Assembly (NCBI RefSeq): GCF_014649495.1 | Contig: NZ_BMTD01000010.1 | Location: forward strand, 137,067-201,066 | Length of the DNA stretch: 64,000 nucleotides | Origin: Streptomyces filipinensis | GTDB taxonomy: Bacteria; Actinomycetota; Actinomycetes; Streptomycetales; Streptomycetaceae | Direction of reading: 5' to 3' | In this document: in pieces, positions 40,988 through 48,352 of the stretch | How positions within the stretch are numbered: the first letter of the stretch is position 1 | Layout of the letters: the number at the start of each line of letters is the position of its first letter | Position numbers and translations under genes: made by a program | Notes under the pieces: generated by a model | What the model saw: the letters and a program-made list of their open reading frames with translations, nothing else | What the model was told of the DNA's origin: nothing | The model's database searches: none

Positions 40988-41155
40988 GGCCCCTGTTGTC
41001 GCCGCCCGTCACGCCGGTGGGCGCGTTTGTCCCTCACGGGGTGTCAGAACCGTGCTCCATCCGGCCGCTTCGGAGTGGCCAAGACGGCCGGTGCCGTGTA
41101 CCGGCACCACAGTGTGCTGGATGTCGCCCCGTCCCCGTCGAGAGGGTCCCTCGTC

Positions 41156-41857
41156 GTGCGTGTCCCTTCCCTGACGCTGGCCGTTGCCGGCGCCACCCTG
41201 CTCGCCCCGGCCGCGCTGCCCGTCCCGGCCGCCGCCCTCCCGCCCGGGGAACGGTCCACGGCCCGCGGCAGCGGTGCCGTGGCCGCCACCGACCTGCTGT
41301 CCCGGCTGGGCGACTGTCACCAGATCTCGCGGGGCCGGTACCGCACCGACGCCGACAGCTCCGCGACCGTGCCCGTCTGCGGCACCCGGGACGCCGTCTT
41401 CTGGAAGGCCGACCTGGACATCGACTGCGACGGACAGTCCACCGCGCGCTGCAACCGGCGTACCGACCCGCAGTTCTCCGGCGCGACCGCCTACCCGCAG
41501 TCCGACGGCCGCACCCTGAACGCCGAGACCCTGCCCTACATCGTCGTCCCGGCCCCGAGCCGCATCTGGAACCCCCGCAAGGACGGCGTGCGGGGCGGAT
41601 CCATCGCCGCCGTCGTCTACCGCGGCCGGGTGCAGTACGCCGTGGTCGGCGACATCGGTCCGCGCGACCTCATCGGCGAGGCCTCCTACGCCACCGCCCG
41701 GCGCCTCGGCATCCGGGCCGACCCGCGCGGCGGCGGGGCGCCCTCCGGCGTCACCTACATCGTCTTCAAGAACTCGCACATGGACCCCATCGAGGACGAC
41801 ACCGCCGCGGCGATGGCGGGAGTTCGGCTGGCCAGACTGTTCGTCACGGACAAGTGA
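41156..41857 (+). CDS. Secreted chitosanase, glycoside hydrolase family 75
   Basis: A 233-residue exported enzyme of family GH75, which cleaves beta-1,4 bonds of chitosan. A signal peptide covers residues 1-28 (VPSLTLAVAGATLLAPAALP then VPAAA). The family core is visible: VCGTRDAVFWKADLDIDCDG (catalytic acid region), PYIVVPAPSRIWNP, AVVYRGRVQYAVVGDIGPRD and IGEASYATARRLGI. GTG 41156 is chosen because it directly precedes the signal sequence and AGAGGG lies upstream. The divergent FN3 lipoprotein suggests a polymer-degradation setting. Confidence 0.88.
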   Translation: MRVPSLTLAVAGATLLAPAALPVPAAALPPGERSTARGSGAVAATDLLSRLGDCHQISRGRYRTDADSSATVPVCGTRDAVFWKADLDIDCDGQSTARCNRRTDPQFSGATAYPQSDGRTLNAETLPYIVVPAPSRIWNPRKDGVRGGSIAAVVYRGRVQYAVVGDIGPRDLIGEASYATARRLGIRADPRGGGAPSGVTYIVFKNSHMDPIEDDTAAAMAGVRLARLFVTDK

Positions 41858-41879
41858 CCAGCCGGATCCCGACGCCGCG

Positions 41880-42290
41880 TCAGACCTTGCGATAGCCGTA
41901 CGCCTCCGTCGCCGCGCTCTCCACCGCGTCCAGACCGGCGCCGGTGGCGGCGGTGACCACGGCGGCCACCGCGCCCTCCACGAACGGCGCGTCCACCAGC
42001 CGTGAACCGTCCGGCAGTTCGTCGCCCTCGGCGATGAGCGCCTTCACGGTGAGTACGGCACTGCCGAGATCGGTGATCAGCGCGACCCCGGCGCCGCGGT
42101 CGACCGAGGCCGCCGCCGCGGAGATCAGCTCGGCGCTGGTGCCGAGGCCGCCGCCCTCCGTGCCGCCCGCCGCGGCCACGGGCACCGCCGCGGCCCCGCC
42201 CGCCAGGCCCTTCGCCAGCTCGGCGACCGAGGTGGCCACCTCCGCGCTGTGCGAGACCAGCACGATCCCGACCAGACTCTTGTCGCTCAC
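41880..42290 (-). CDS. dhaM: Dihydroxyacetone kinase phosphoryl donor subunit DhaM
   Basis: A 136-residue EIIA-mannose-like subunit that takes phosphate from HPr and passes it to DhaL-bound ADP. The phosphorylated His lies in VGIVLVSHSAEVA (about residue 14), and GGGLGTSAELISAA and VALITDLGSAVLTVKALI follow. The protein is a single-domain DhaM without the extra HPr or EI modules of E. coli. GTG 42290 lies next to the DhaL stop (42293-42295), so translation is coupled. It shows that dihydroxyacetone phosphorylation here depends on the PTS. Confidence 0.92.
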   Translation of the reverse strand: MSDKSLVGIVLVSHSAEVATSVAELAKGLAGGAAAVPVAAAGGTEGGGLGTSAELISAAAASVDRGAGVALITDLGSAVLTVKALIAEGDELPDGSRLVDAPFVEGAVAAVVTAATGAGLDAVESAATEAYGYRKV

Positions 42291-42292
42291 CG

Positions 42293-42892
42293 TCAGCCCT
42301 CCGCCGCTTCTTCCAGCGCGGCGATCAACAGCGCCGACGAGGTCGCGCCAGGGTCCTGGTGGCCGATGCTGCGCTCGCCGAGATAACTCGCCCGGCCCTT
42401 GCGGGCCTGCAGCGGCGTGGTGGCCACCGCGCCCTCCTCGGCGGCGGCCCGCGCGGCGGCGAACCCGTCCGCGAGCGCGTCCACGGCCGGCGCCAGTGCG
42501 TCGATCATGGTCTTGTCGCCGGGGGCGGCCCCGCCGAGCGCCATCACCCCGTCCACGCCCGCGCGCAGCGCCTCGGCCAGCTGCTCCGTGCTGACCTCGG
42601 CGGCGTCGCCCAGCGCCTTGCCGGTGCGGCGCAGCAGAGTGCCGTAGAGCGGCCCCGACGCGCCGCCGACCGTGGAGATGAGCTGCCGCCCGGCGAGGGT
42701 CAGTACGGCACCCGGGGTGTCCTGCGCCTCCTTCTCCAGCGCGGAGCGCACGGCCGTGAAGCCGCGCTGCAGATTGCTGCCGTGATCGGCGTCCCCGATG
42801 GCCGAGTCGAGAGCGGTGAGCCGGTCCGCCTCGCGGTGGACGGACGCGGCGGTCGCCGCCATCCAACGGCGGAAGAAGTCGGCGTCGAGCAC
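42293..42892 (-). CDS. dhaL: Dihydroxyacetone kinase ADP-binding subunit DhaL
   Basis: A 199-residue helical-barrel protein that keeps ADP bound as a coenzyme and transfers phosphate to dihydroxyacetone on DhaK. Mg-binding Asp residues are in DSAIGDADHGSNLQRGF (about 29-45), and ISTVGGASGPLYGTLL and GDKTMIDALAPA are the other nucleotide motifs. Its gene lies between dhaK and dhaM on the minus strand, 66 bases after dhaK. Confidence 0.94.
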   Translation of the reverse strand: MLDADFFRRWMAATAASVHREADRLTALDSAIGDADHGSNLQRGFTAVRSALEKEAQDTPGAVLTLAGRQLISTVGGASGPLYGTLLRRTGKALGDAAEVSTEQLAEALRAGVDGVMALGGAAPGDKTMIDALAPAVDALADGFAAARAAAEEGAVATTPLQARKGRASYLGERSIGHQDPGATSSALLIAALEEAAEG

Positions 42893-42958
42893 TGGATCTC
42901 CTTGCGTGGTAGGGATGATGACCGGCGCGCCACGGTGGTGGTCGCCTCGTCCGCCGTA

Positions 42959-43951
42959 TCACATCCCCCAGCGCAGCGCCGGGGTCTTCACCGGCGCGTC
43001 CCACAACCGCAGCAGCTCCTCGTCGGTCTGACAGAGCGTCACCGACGCGCCCGCCATGTCCAGGGAGGTGACGTAGTTGCCGACGAGCGTGCGCGCCACG
43101 GCGACGCCGCGCTCGCGCAGCACCCGCTGCACCTCGGCGTTGAAGCCGAACAGCTCCAGCAGCGGAGTGGCGCCCATGCCGTTCACCAGGACCAGTACGG
43201 GGCTGCGCGGGGGCATGTCCTCCAGGATCGCGTTCACCGCGAAGTCGGCGATCTCCCCGGAGGTCATCATCGGCCGCCGCTCCCGGCCCGGCTCGCCGTG
43301 GATGCCGATACCCAACTCCAGCTCACCGTCGGGCAGTTCGAAGGTGGGGGTGCCCTTCGCCGGGGTCGTGCAGGCGCTGAGGGCCACGCCGAAACTGCGG
43401 GAACCCTCGTTCACCTGGCGGCCGATGGCCTCCACGCGTTCCAGTGGCTGCCCCTCGGCCGCTGCGGCGCCCGCGATCTTCTCCACGAACAGGGTGGCAC
43501 CGGTGCCGCGCCGGCCGGCGGTGTAGAGGCTGTCGGTGACGGCCACGTCGTCGTTGACGAGCACCTTGGCGACCTGGATGCCCTCGTCCTCGGCGAGTTC
43601 GGCCGCCATGTCGAAGTTGAGCACGTCGCCGGTGTAGTTCTTCACGATGAACAGCACCCCGGCGCCGCTGTCCACGGCGGCCGCGGCGCGCGCCATCTGG
43701 TCCGGCACCGGGGAGGTGAACACCTCTCCGGGACAGGCGGCGGAGAGCATGCCCGGGCCGACGAACCCGCCGTGCAGCGGCTCGTGCCCCGACCCGCCGC
43801 CGGACACGAGCGCGACCTGCCCGGCCACCGGAGCGTCCCGGCGGACGATCACCCGGTTCTCCACGTCCACGGTCAGGTCCGGATACGCGGCCGCCATCCC
43901 GCGCAGCGCGTCCGCCACGACGGTCTCCGGCACGTTGATCAGCATCCTCAT
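42959..43951 (-). CDS. dhaK: Dihydroxyacetone kinase substrate-binding subunit DhaK
   Basis: A 330-residue protein that binds dihydroxyacetone covalently through a histidine and receives phosphate from DhaL. Family motifs are VSGGGSGHEPLHGGFVGPGM near residue 50-70 and GIGIHGEPGRERR (about 213-225) with the substrate-binding His in IHGEPG. Length is normal. ATG 43951 has AGGAG 6 bases upstream. It is the first gene of dhaKLM and starts the operon; the upstream spacer contains no visible operator. Confidence 0.95.
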   Translation of the reverse strand: MRMLINVPETVVADALRGMAAAYPDLTVDVENRVIVRRDAPVAGQVALVSGGGSGHEPLHGGFVGPGMLSAACPGEVFTSPVPDQMARAAAAVDSGAGVLFIVKNYTGDVLNFDMAAELAEDEGIQVAKVLVNDDVAVTDSLYTAGRRGTGATLFVEKIAGAAAAEGQPLERVEAIGRQVNEGSRSFGVALSACTTPAKGTPTFELPDGELELGIGIHGEPGRERRPMMTSGEIADFAVNAILEDMPPRSPVLVLVNGMGATPLLELFGFNAEVQRVLRERGVAVARTLVGNYVTSLDMAGASVTLCQTDEELLRLWDAPVKTPALRWGM

Positions 43952-44307
43952 CGGTATCTCCTAGTGCGCCTTGCGGGAGCTGGGTGGAGTACGGAGCTAC
44001 TGGCAGTATCGGCCCTGTACCAGACGAGGTCACGCGCAAGCGTCCGTCGTCACGGACCGCGAGCCGCGTCGCCCGGATCGTGAGCGGAGCGCCCAGGACG
44101 GCTATTCGACGCCGAGGGCGAGCGGCACGAGCCGGGTCGGGGGCCGGGTCTCCCTCCCCGGCGTCGTACCCGCCGTGATGGCGTGCCGGCGTCCAGAACC
44201 GCCACCCTGGCCTGCGTGACGGACGCGGCCCGCATCGGCCGGGTCGTCCGGGGCACTCGGGCGTCCGGGGACGGGGCCCGCCGATCGGCACAGGAGGTGG
44301 GGTTGCC

Positions 44308-44661
44308 GTGGACGACTCGGAGATGGACGACTGGGAGACGTGGGAGATGCACGACGAGGCACGGCTGTCGCCGCGTGAACGGCTGGTGCTGCTGCAGATC
44401 GAGAGCGGCCTTCGGCAGGACCGCCGTTTCGCCCGCAGCATGGGAGACGGAGGGCGCGGGCGCTTGCTGCCCGCGGCCGTACTACTGCTGAGCATGGCCT
44501 CGGCGTTCGTCGCCGCCATGGGCATCCGCACCTCCGACCCCGCGCTGCTGTGCTGCTTCGCCTTCCTGTGGCCCCTCACCCTCTTCCAGGCCTTCCGCCT
44601 CCTCTGCCGCCTGACCCGCGGCCGGTCCCGCTCGGGAGAGAGGGTGAGGGAGTGGCTCTGA
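44308..44661 (+). CDS. DUF3040-containing small membrane protein
   Basis: A 117-residue actinobacterial protein. The DUF3040 core is LSPRERLVLLQIESGLRQDR (about 21-40), with the end RFARSMG. Two helices follow (LLPAAVLLLSMASAFVAAMG and ALLCCFAFLWPLTLFQAF) and a basic tail. The function of the family is unknown. GTG 44308 has AGGAGG about 11 bases upstream. Confidence 0.8.
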   Translation: MDDSEMDDWETWEMHDEARLSPRERLVLLQIESGLRQDRRFARSMGDGGRGRLLPAAVLLLSMASAFVAAMGIRTSDPALLCCFAFLWPLTLFQAFRLLCRLTRGRSRSGERVREWL

Positions 44662-44746
44662 GGCCGCGCGACTGCCCCGGTGCGCCGGTCCTTGCGGCAG
44701 GCGCCACCGTACGGGCGCCTGCCGACCGCCGTGAGGGGTCCACCGT

Positions 44747-44803
44747 CGTGAGGCCTCCGTGAGGCTGCGTGAGGCCTCCGTGAGGCTCCGTGAGGCCTCT
44801 GTG
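44747..44803. repeat. Tandem 21-bp repeats built on GTGAGGC
   Basis: Units 44747-44767 and 44768-44788 (CGTGAGGCCTCCGTGAGGCT plus one base) differ only in the last base, and a third, partial unit follows to about 44803. Each unit is itself two 10-11 bp halves with GTGAGGC. The array lies between the DUF3040 gene and the convergent hemerythrin gene, in non-coding sequence. Confidence 0.7.
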
Positions 44804-44870
44804 GCACGGACACACGTGAACGCGGGCAGTCCGGCCGGGGATCGGCCGCACCGCCCGCGAGTCGTCGTGC

Positions 44871-45434
44871 TCAGCTCTGCTTGCCCCGCCCCGACAGCGC
44901 GTCGCGCATACGGTCGACCAGACCGGTACCCGGGGCCAGGAGCTTGTTGGCCGGGGGAGTGTCCGGCGCGGACGGGTGCGGGCGAGTGGGGGCCGTCTTC
45001 TTCGCCCGGCGCACCTTGTCGCCCAGGTCCATCAGCGCGTCGGCGGGACAGGCGGCCTCCAGCCGCGGGAAGAGATTGTTCTCCTCGTCCGTCAGATGCG
45101 ACCTGATCTCGCTCATCAACTGCGCCATCGTCGTGTCGAACCGGGGGTCGTCCGCCTGCATGCCCTCCAGGTCCTTCATGATCCGTTCGGCCTTGGCGTG
45201 ATCCTCGAGCTCCTTGTCGGCCAGGGCGTCCCCGCCGGAGACGTGTTCGCGCACCGCCGGGTACAGATAGGCCTCCTCCGCGACCGAGTGGCGCACCAGC
45301 TCGATCGTGGCCTGGTCGGCGAGGTCCTTGCGTTCCTTGGAGCCGGGCGGCAGCGCCTCGATGCGGCCGAAGATCTCCTCGACCTCGCGGTGGTCGGTCG
45401 TCAGCTCCTGGATGACGTTTCCGCCGTGACCCAT
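44871..45434 (-). CDS. Hemerythrin HHE-domain protein
   Basis: A 187-residue four-helix bundle with a di-iron site, of the bacterial hemerythrin-like family that senses or buffers oxygen or NO. Iron ligands are visible in order: H15 in DHREVEE, H49 in RHSVAEEAYLYP with its Glu, H79 in EDHAKAERI, and the last set in IRSHLTDEENNLFPRL. A Lys/Pro-rich tail of about 45 residues follows the bundle. ATG 45434 begins MGHGGNVIQELTTDH. Confidence 0.9.
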   Translation of the reverse strand: MGHGGNVIQELTTDHREVEEIFGRIEALPPGSKERKDLADQATIELVRHSVAEEAYLYPAVREHVSGGDALADKELEDHAKAERIMKDLEGMQADDPRFDTTMAQLMSEIRSHLTDEENNLFPRLEAACPADALMDLGDKVRRAKKTAPTRPHPSAPDTPPANKLLAPGTGLVDRMRDALSGRGKQS

Positions 45435-45812
45435 GTCGTTACCTCCTGCGAGACATCGCGGCGGCCCATGGCGGCCTGCCGTCGCCGCGCCGAGTGCCCC
45501 ACGCGCGGCGCGCTACACGGCGCGCACGTACGGGTAGCCCGTCGGAGTCGCGCGAGTACGCGGGGGCCCGGAGAATGGGAAATCCACCGGGTGAAACCCC
45601 CTGGCAGGCGCACCCGGCTGCCGGTGCCGTCCAGCCAGCGGCGGCCGGACAGGGAGCCGGTCCTCCGCACCCACGGGACCCGCACCCTGCCCCCTTCCCC
45701 CGGTGCTTCCCTCAAGCGGGCCGCCGATGTCGGCCCGTCGACGCGGTACGCGCCGAACGCCCGGGAAGGAGCGTTCCAGGGGCGCGACGACGTGGACGAA
45801 GGAATGGCCCCC
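45435..45812. other. Spacer before the decayed sugar-modification operon
   Basis: A 378-base stretch upstream of the hemerythrin gene on the left and the remnant operon on the right. Both promoters should lie here; no convincing frame or structure is visible. Confidence 0.4.
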
Positions 45813-46424
45813 ATGACTGGTGACACACCGTCGCCCCGGCCGCGTGCCCTCGTGACCGGCGGCGCAGGCTCCCTCGGCCCCCCTTCGTGCGAGAACCCGC
45901 GGGATGCGGGCGTCGCAGCCGAGGTGCCGGCCGCCGACCGGATCGTGGCCTGGTTCCAAGGCCGCGGCGAGTACGGGCCCCACGCCCTCGGGCACAGCTC
46001 GCCGCTCGCGCACCCCGGCAGGGCGGGCGACCTGGAACGGCTCCACGCGGCCGAGGTACGGGAGGAGTTCCGGCCGGTCGCACCCATCGTCCTCGCCCGG
46101 CGGGCGGCCGGGATCCTCGGTGGACCGCTGCCCGGCCCGCACCTGGTCGCCGACGGGAAGGCCCGGGTCCCGGCCGTGGTCCACGCCGACGGCACGGCCC
46201 GCGTCCGGGCCGTCGACCGCGCCCGGAATCCCCTGGCCGCGCGGACGATAGGCGGCTTCGAGCGGCGCACCGGGCCGCCGGTGGTCGTCGACACCGGCCT
46301 GGAGACCGTCCGGCGGCCCATGACCGACCATCCGCGCGACGCGCTGCGGTGCTTCGGCTCCGCCCCCGGGGACCTGCTGGTGCCCGGCCCGTCCGCGATC
46401 CGCCGCGGGAAGGCGTTCGGATGA
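45813..46424 (+). pseudogene. Deletion-fusion remnant: epimerase N-terminus joined to carbamoyltransferase C-terminus
   Basis: A 203-residue frame. It begins with PRALVTGGAGSLG, a damaged NAD-epimerase phosphate-binding motif (TGGAGFxGS in intact relatives), followed by NPRDAGV. From about residue 43 it switches to the C-terminal domain of a NodU/CmcH-type carbamoyltransferase: IVAWFQGRGEYGPHALGHSS, EEFRPVAPIVLARRAAGI, VPAVVHADGTARVRAVDRAR and FERRTGPPVVVDTGLETV. Most of both parent genes is missing, and key positions differ (NTS is DTG; ALGNRS is ALGHSS). ATG 45813 still has GAAGGA 9 bases upstream, and the stop still overlaps the next ATG. I read it as a remnant of a large internal deletion. 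Confidence 0.75.
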
Positions 46425-47425
46425 CCGACGTGCCCGCCTACACCGTCGTCGTGCCGACGATCGGCCGGCCCTGCCTCGCCGAGTGCCTGCGTGCGCTCGC
46501 CGCGGCTCCGGGACATCCGCCGCACGAGGTGATCCTCGTGGACGACCGGCCCGCGCCCGACGGCGAGCTGCCGCTGCGCGCGGCCGGTCCGCTGCTCGAC
46601 CGGCTGCGGATACTGCGCACCGGCGGCAAGGGCCCGGCCGCGGCCCGCAACGCCGGCTGGCGTACCGTCGAGACCCCCTGGACGGTCTTCCTCGACGACG
46701 ACGTCCAGGTGCGCGCGGACTGGTCCCGGCTGCTCGCCGAGGACCTGCGGGAGGCCGGCGAGGAGGTCGGCGGCATCCAGGGGCGGCTGCGCGTCCCCCT
46801 GCCGCCCGACCGCCCGCTCACGGACTGGGAACGCCACACCAAGGGTCTGGAGAACGCCGGGAACGCCGCCTGGGCCACGGCCGACATGGCCTACCGCACC
46901 GCCGCGCTCGCCCGGGTCGGCGGCTTCGACGAACGCTTCCCGCGTGCTTTCCGCGAGGACGCCGATCTCGCGGAGCGCGTCCGGCGGGCCGGCTGGTCGC
47001 TGGTCCGGGGCAGACGGGTCACCCGGCACCCGGTCCGCCCGGCGCACGGGTGGGCCTCGCTGCCCGCGCAGCGCGCCCGCACCGACGACGCACTGAGGAA
47101 CCGGCTGCACGGGCGCGACTGGTGGGACCACGGCCGGGCGCCCCGCGGCCGGCTGTCCCGCCACCTGGCCGTGACCGGTGCCGCCCTAGGCGCGGCCGTC
47201 TGCGCGCTGGCCGGCCGCCGCAGGGCCGCCATCGCCTGCGCCGCCCTGTGGACGCTCGGTACGGCCGAGTTCGCCCTCGACCGCATCCTGCCCGGACCCC
47301 GATCCGCCCGTGAGATCGCCGGGATGCTCGGCACCAGCGTGCTCATACCGCCCCTCGCGGTACGGCACTGGCTGCGCGGAGTCGTCCGCCACCGGCACGC
47401 ACAACCGCTGGGAGACACCGGGTGA
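46421..47425 (+). CDS. Family 2 glycosyltransferase
   Basis: A 334-residue GT2 enzyme with a GT-A fold. It begins AYTVVVPTIGRPCLAECLRA, has the nucleotide-sugar motif ILVDDRP, GPAAARNAGW, the metal-binding FLDDDVQVR and the C-terminal FREDADLAERVRRAGW (the ED motif). A C-terminal hydrophobic segment (LAVTGAALGAAVCALAGRRR, then AIACAALWTLGTAEFALD) may tether it to the membrane. It appears intact although both neighbours are broken. ATG 46421 overlaps the upstream remnant stop, and its own stop overlaps the HAD remnant start, so the original operon spacing is preserved. Confidence 0.85.
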   Translation: MTDVPAYTVVVPTIGRPCLAECLRALAAAPGHPPHEVILVDDRPAPDGELPLRAAGPLLDRLRILRTGGKGPAAARNAGWRTVETPWTVFLDDDVQVRADWSRLLAEDLREAGEEVGGIQGRLRVPLPPDRPLTDWERHTKGLENAGNAAWATADMAYRTAALARVGGFDERFPRAFREDADLAERVRRAGWSLVRGRRVTRHPVRPAHGWASLPAQRARTDDALRNRLHGRDWWDHGRAPRGRLSRHLAVTGAALGAAVCALAGRRRAAIACAALWTLGTAEFALDRILPGPRSAREIAGMLGTSVLIPPLAVRHWLRGVVRHRHAQPLGDTG

Positions 47426-47700
47426 CCCCGCTCTGTGCCGTCCTGTTCGACCGCGACGGCACCCCCGTGGCGGACGCGTCCTGCACCGCCGACCCCGCAA
47501 GCGTCCGGCTGCCCCCGCCGGACTGCCCGGGTGCCGCGCCGACGCGACCCCGTACCGCCGGACCTGGAACGAACGCCGGCTCGCGGTCCGCAGCGGGCCG
47601 TCCGCGGTTCACCCGCACGGCGGTATGCCGGCCGAACCGTCCGAAGCGCGACACGCCTGGACCGAGTCGTTGCGCCCGGCGCGGGGCGCAGGCACAGTGA
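47422..47700 (+). pseudogene. Truncated HAD-type sugar phosphatase remnant
   Basis: The frame starts with PLCAVLFDRDGTPVADASCT and DPASVRLPPP. This is the N-terminus of a HAD-IIIA phosphatase related to heptose 1,7-bisphosphate phosphatase (FDRDGTLV in intact relatives), but the later motifs for metal and phosphate binding are missing. After about residue 33 the composition becomes random, and the frame ends at 47700. In a different frame (about 47548-47707) a coding-like tail, NERRLAVRSGPSAVHPHGGM, can be read, which may be the end of yet another deleted gene. GTG 47422 overlaps the glycosyltransferase stop. Confidence 0.65.
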
Positions 47701-47764
47701 ACTCCCCGGTCAAGACGCGGCTGGCTGATCCTGATCCTTCCCCACCCAGGAAGCGGCGAACCCC

Positions 47765-48229
47765 ATGGACGACGGTCAGCGCCCCCGTGCCCGGATCCGC
47801 CCCGGCGGCCCGGCCCCGCTGCTCCTGCAGACCGTGCACGAACACCGGCCCGAGACCGGCGCGGTCAGCCTCCTCAGGGCCCGTGGCACGGTCGACGCCT
47901 CCAACGCGGGCGAGTTCTCCGAAGCGCTCGCCGAGCACATCACCCAGGCCGACAGGGCCGGCGAACACCCGGTGCTGGACATGACCGAGCTGTACCTCGC
48001 CTGCGCGGCCGCGGTGCGGGCCGTCGACCGGGCGACCGGGGTCCTCGCCTTCTCCGGCCGCGCCCTGCCCGTCGTACAGCCCCGGCCGCACGTACGGGAG
48101 GCACTGCGCGCCTCCGGGCTGCCGGGCGTGCGGGCCCACGCCACGATGACGTCCGCCCTGACCTCCCTGCGGGACCCCGTGGCGACCGAGAGACGCGCCG
48201 ACCCGCGGCCCGGCGGCACCGTGCGGTGA
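47765..48229 (+). CDS. STAS-domain protein (anti-sigma-factor antagonist-like)
   Basis: A 154-residue STAS protein. The fold is visible as VSLLRARGTVDASNAGEFSE, HPVLDMTELYLACAAAVRAV and LPVVQPRPHVREALRASGLP. STAS proteins of this type bind anti-sigma kinases and are switched by Ser/Thr phosphorylation at the start of the helix after LDMT (here LYLACAAA lacks the usual Ser), so the classical phosphosite is not seen. ATG 47765 has AGGAAG about 10 bases upstream. A second STAS-bearing gene follows 123 bases later. Confidence 0.75.
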   Translation: MDDGQRPRARIRPGGPAPLLLQTVHEHRPETGAVSLLRARGTVDASNAGEFSEALAEHITQADRAGEHPVLDMTELYLACAAAVRAVDRATGVLAFSGRALPVVQPRPHVREALRASGLPGVRAHATMTSALTSLRDPVATERRADPRPGGTVR

Positions 48230-48352
48230 ACACACGGGCCGTCACACCCGCGGCGCGGTGGATGGCGCGATCGCGGGCCGGACACCTACCGTGCACAGTG
48301 GTCAGGAAGAGGCCGCTCGATCTCTTTGTGACGAACTGATCCGGGTGATGCC

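Larger units (their letters stand above)
40668..41155. other. Regulatory spacer between FN3 lipoprotein and chitosanase
   Basis: A 488-base divergent spacer. It holds the palindrome GGTCCGGACC (40707-40716), a weak -10-like TATGCT (40852-40857) and two very strong hairpins at 40933-40987. Frames in this stretch have poor third-position bias, so I see no gene. The hairpins could end a small transcript or belong to the chitosanase leader. Confidence 0.45.

Noticed and set aside
40900..41100. Small gene starting at ATG 40902 with a good ribosome-binding site
   Set aside because: The frame has poor third-position bias and runs through two strong hairpins; no recognisable product.
40766..41155. 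N-terminal extension of the chitosanase from the upstream in-frame starts
   Set aside because: Codon bias is poor before 41156 and a clean signal peptide begins exactly at GTG 41156.
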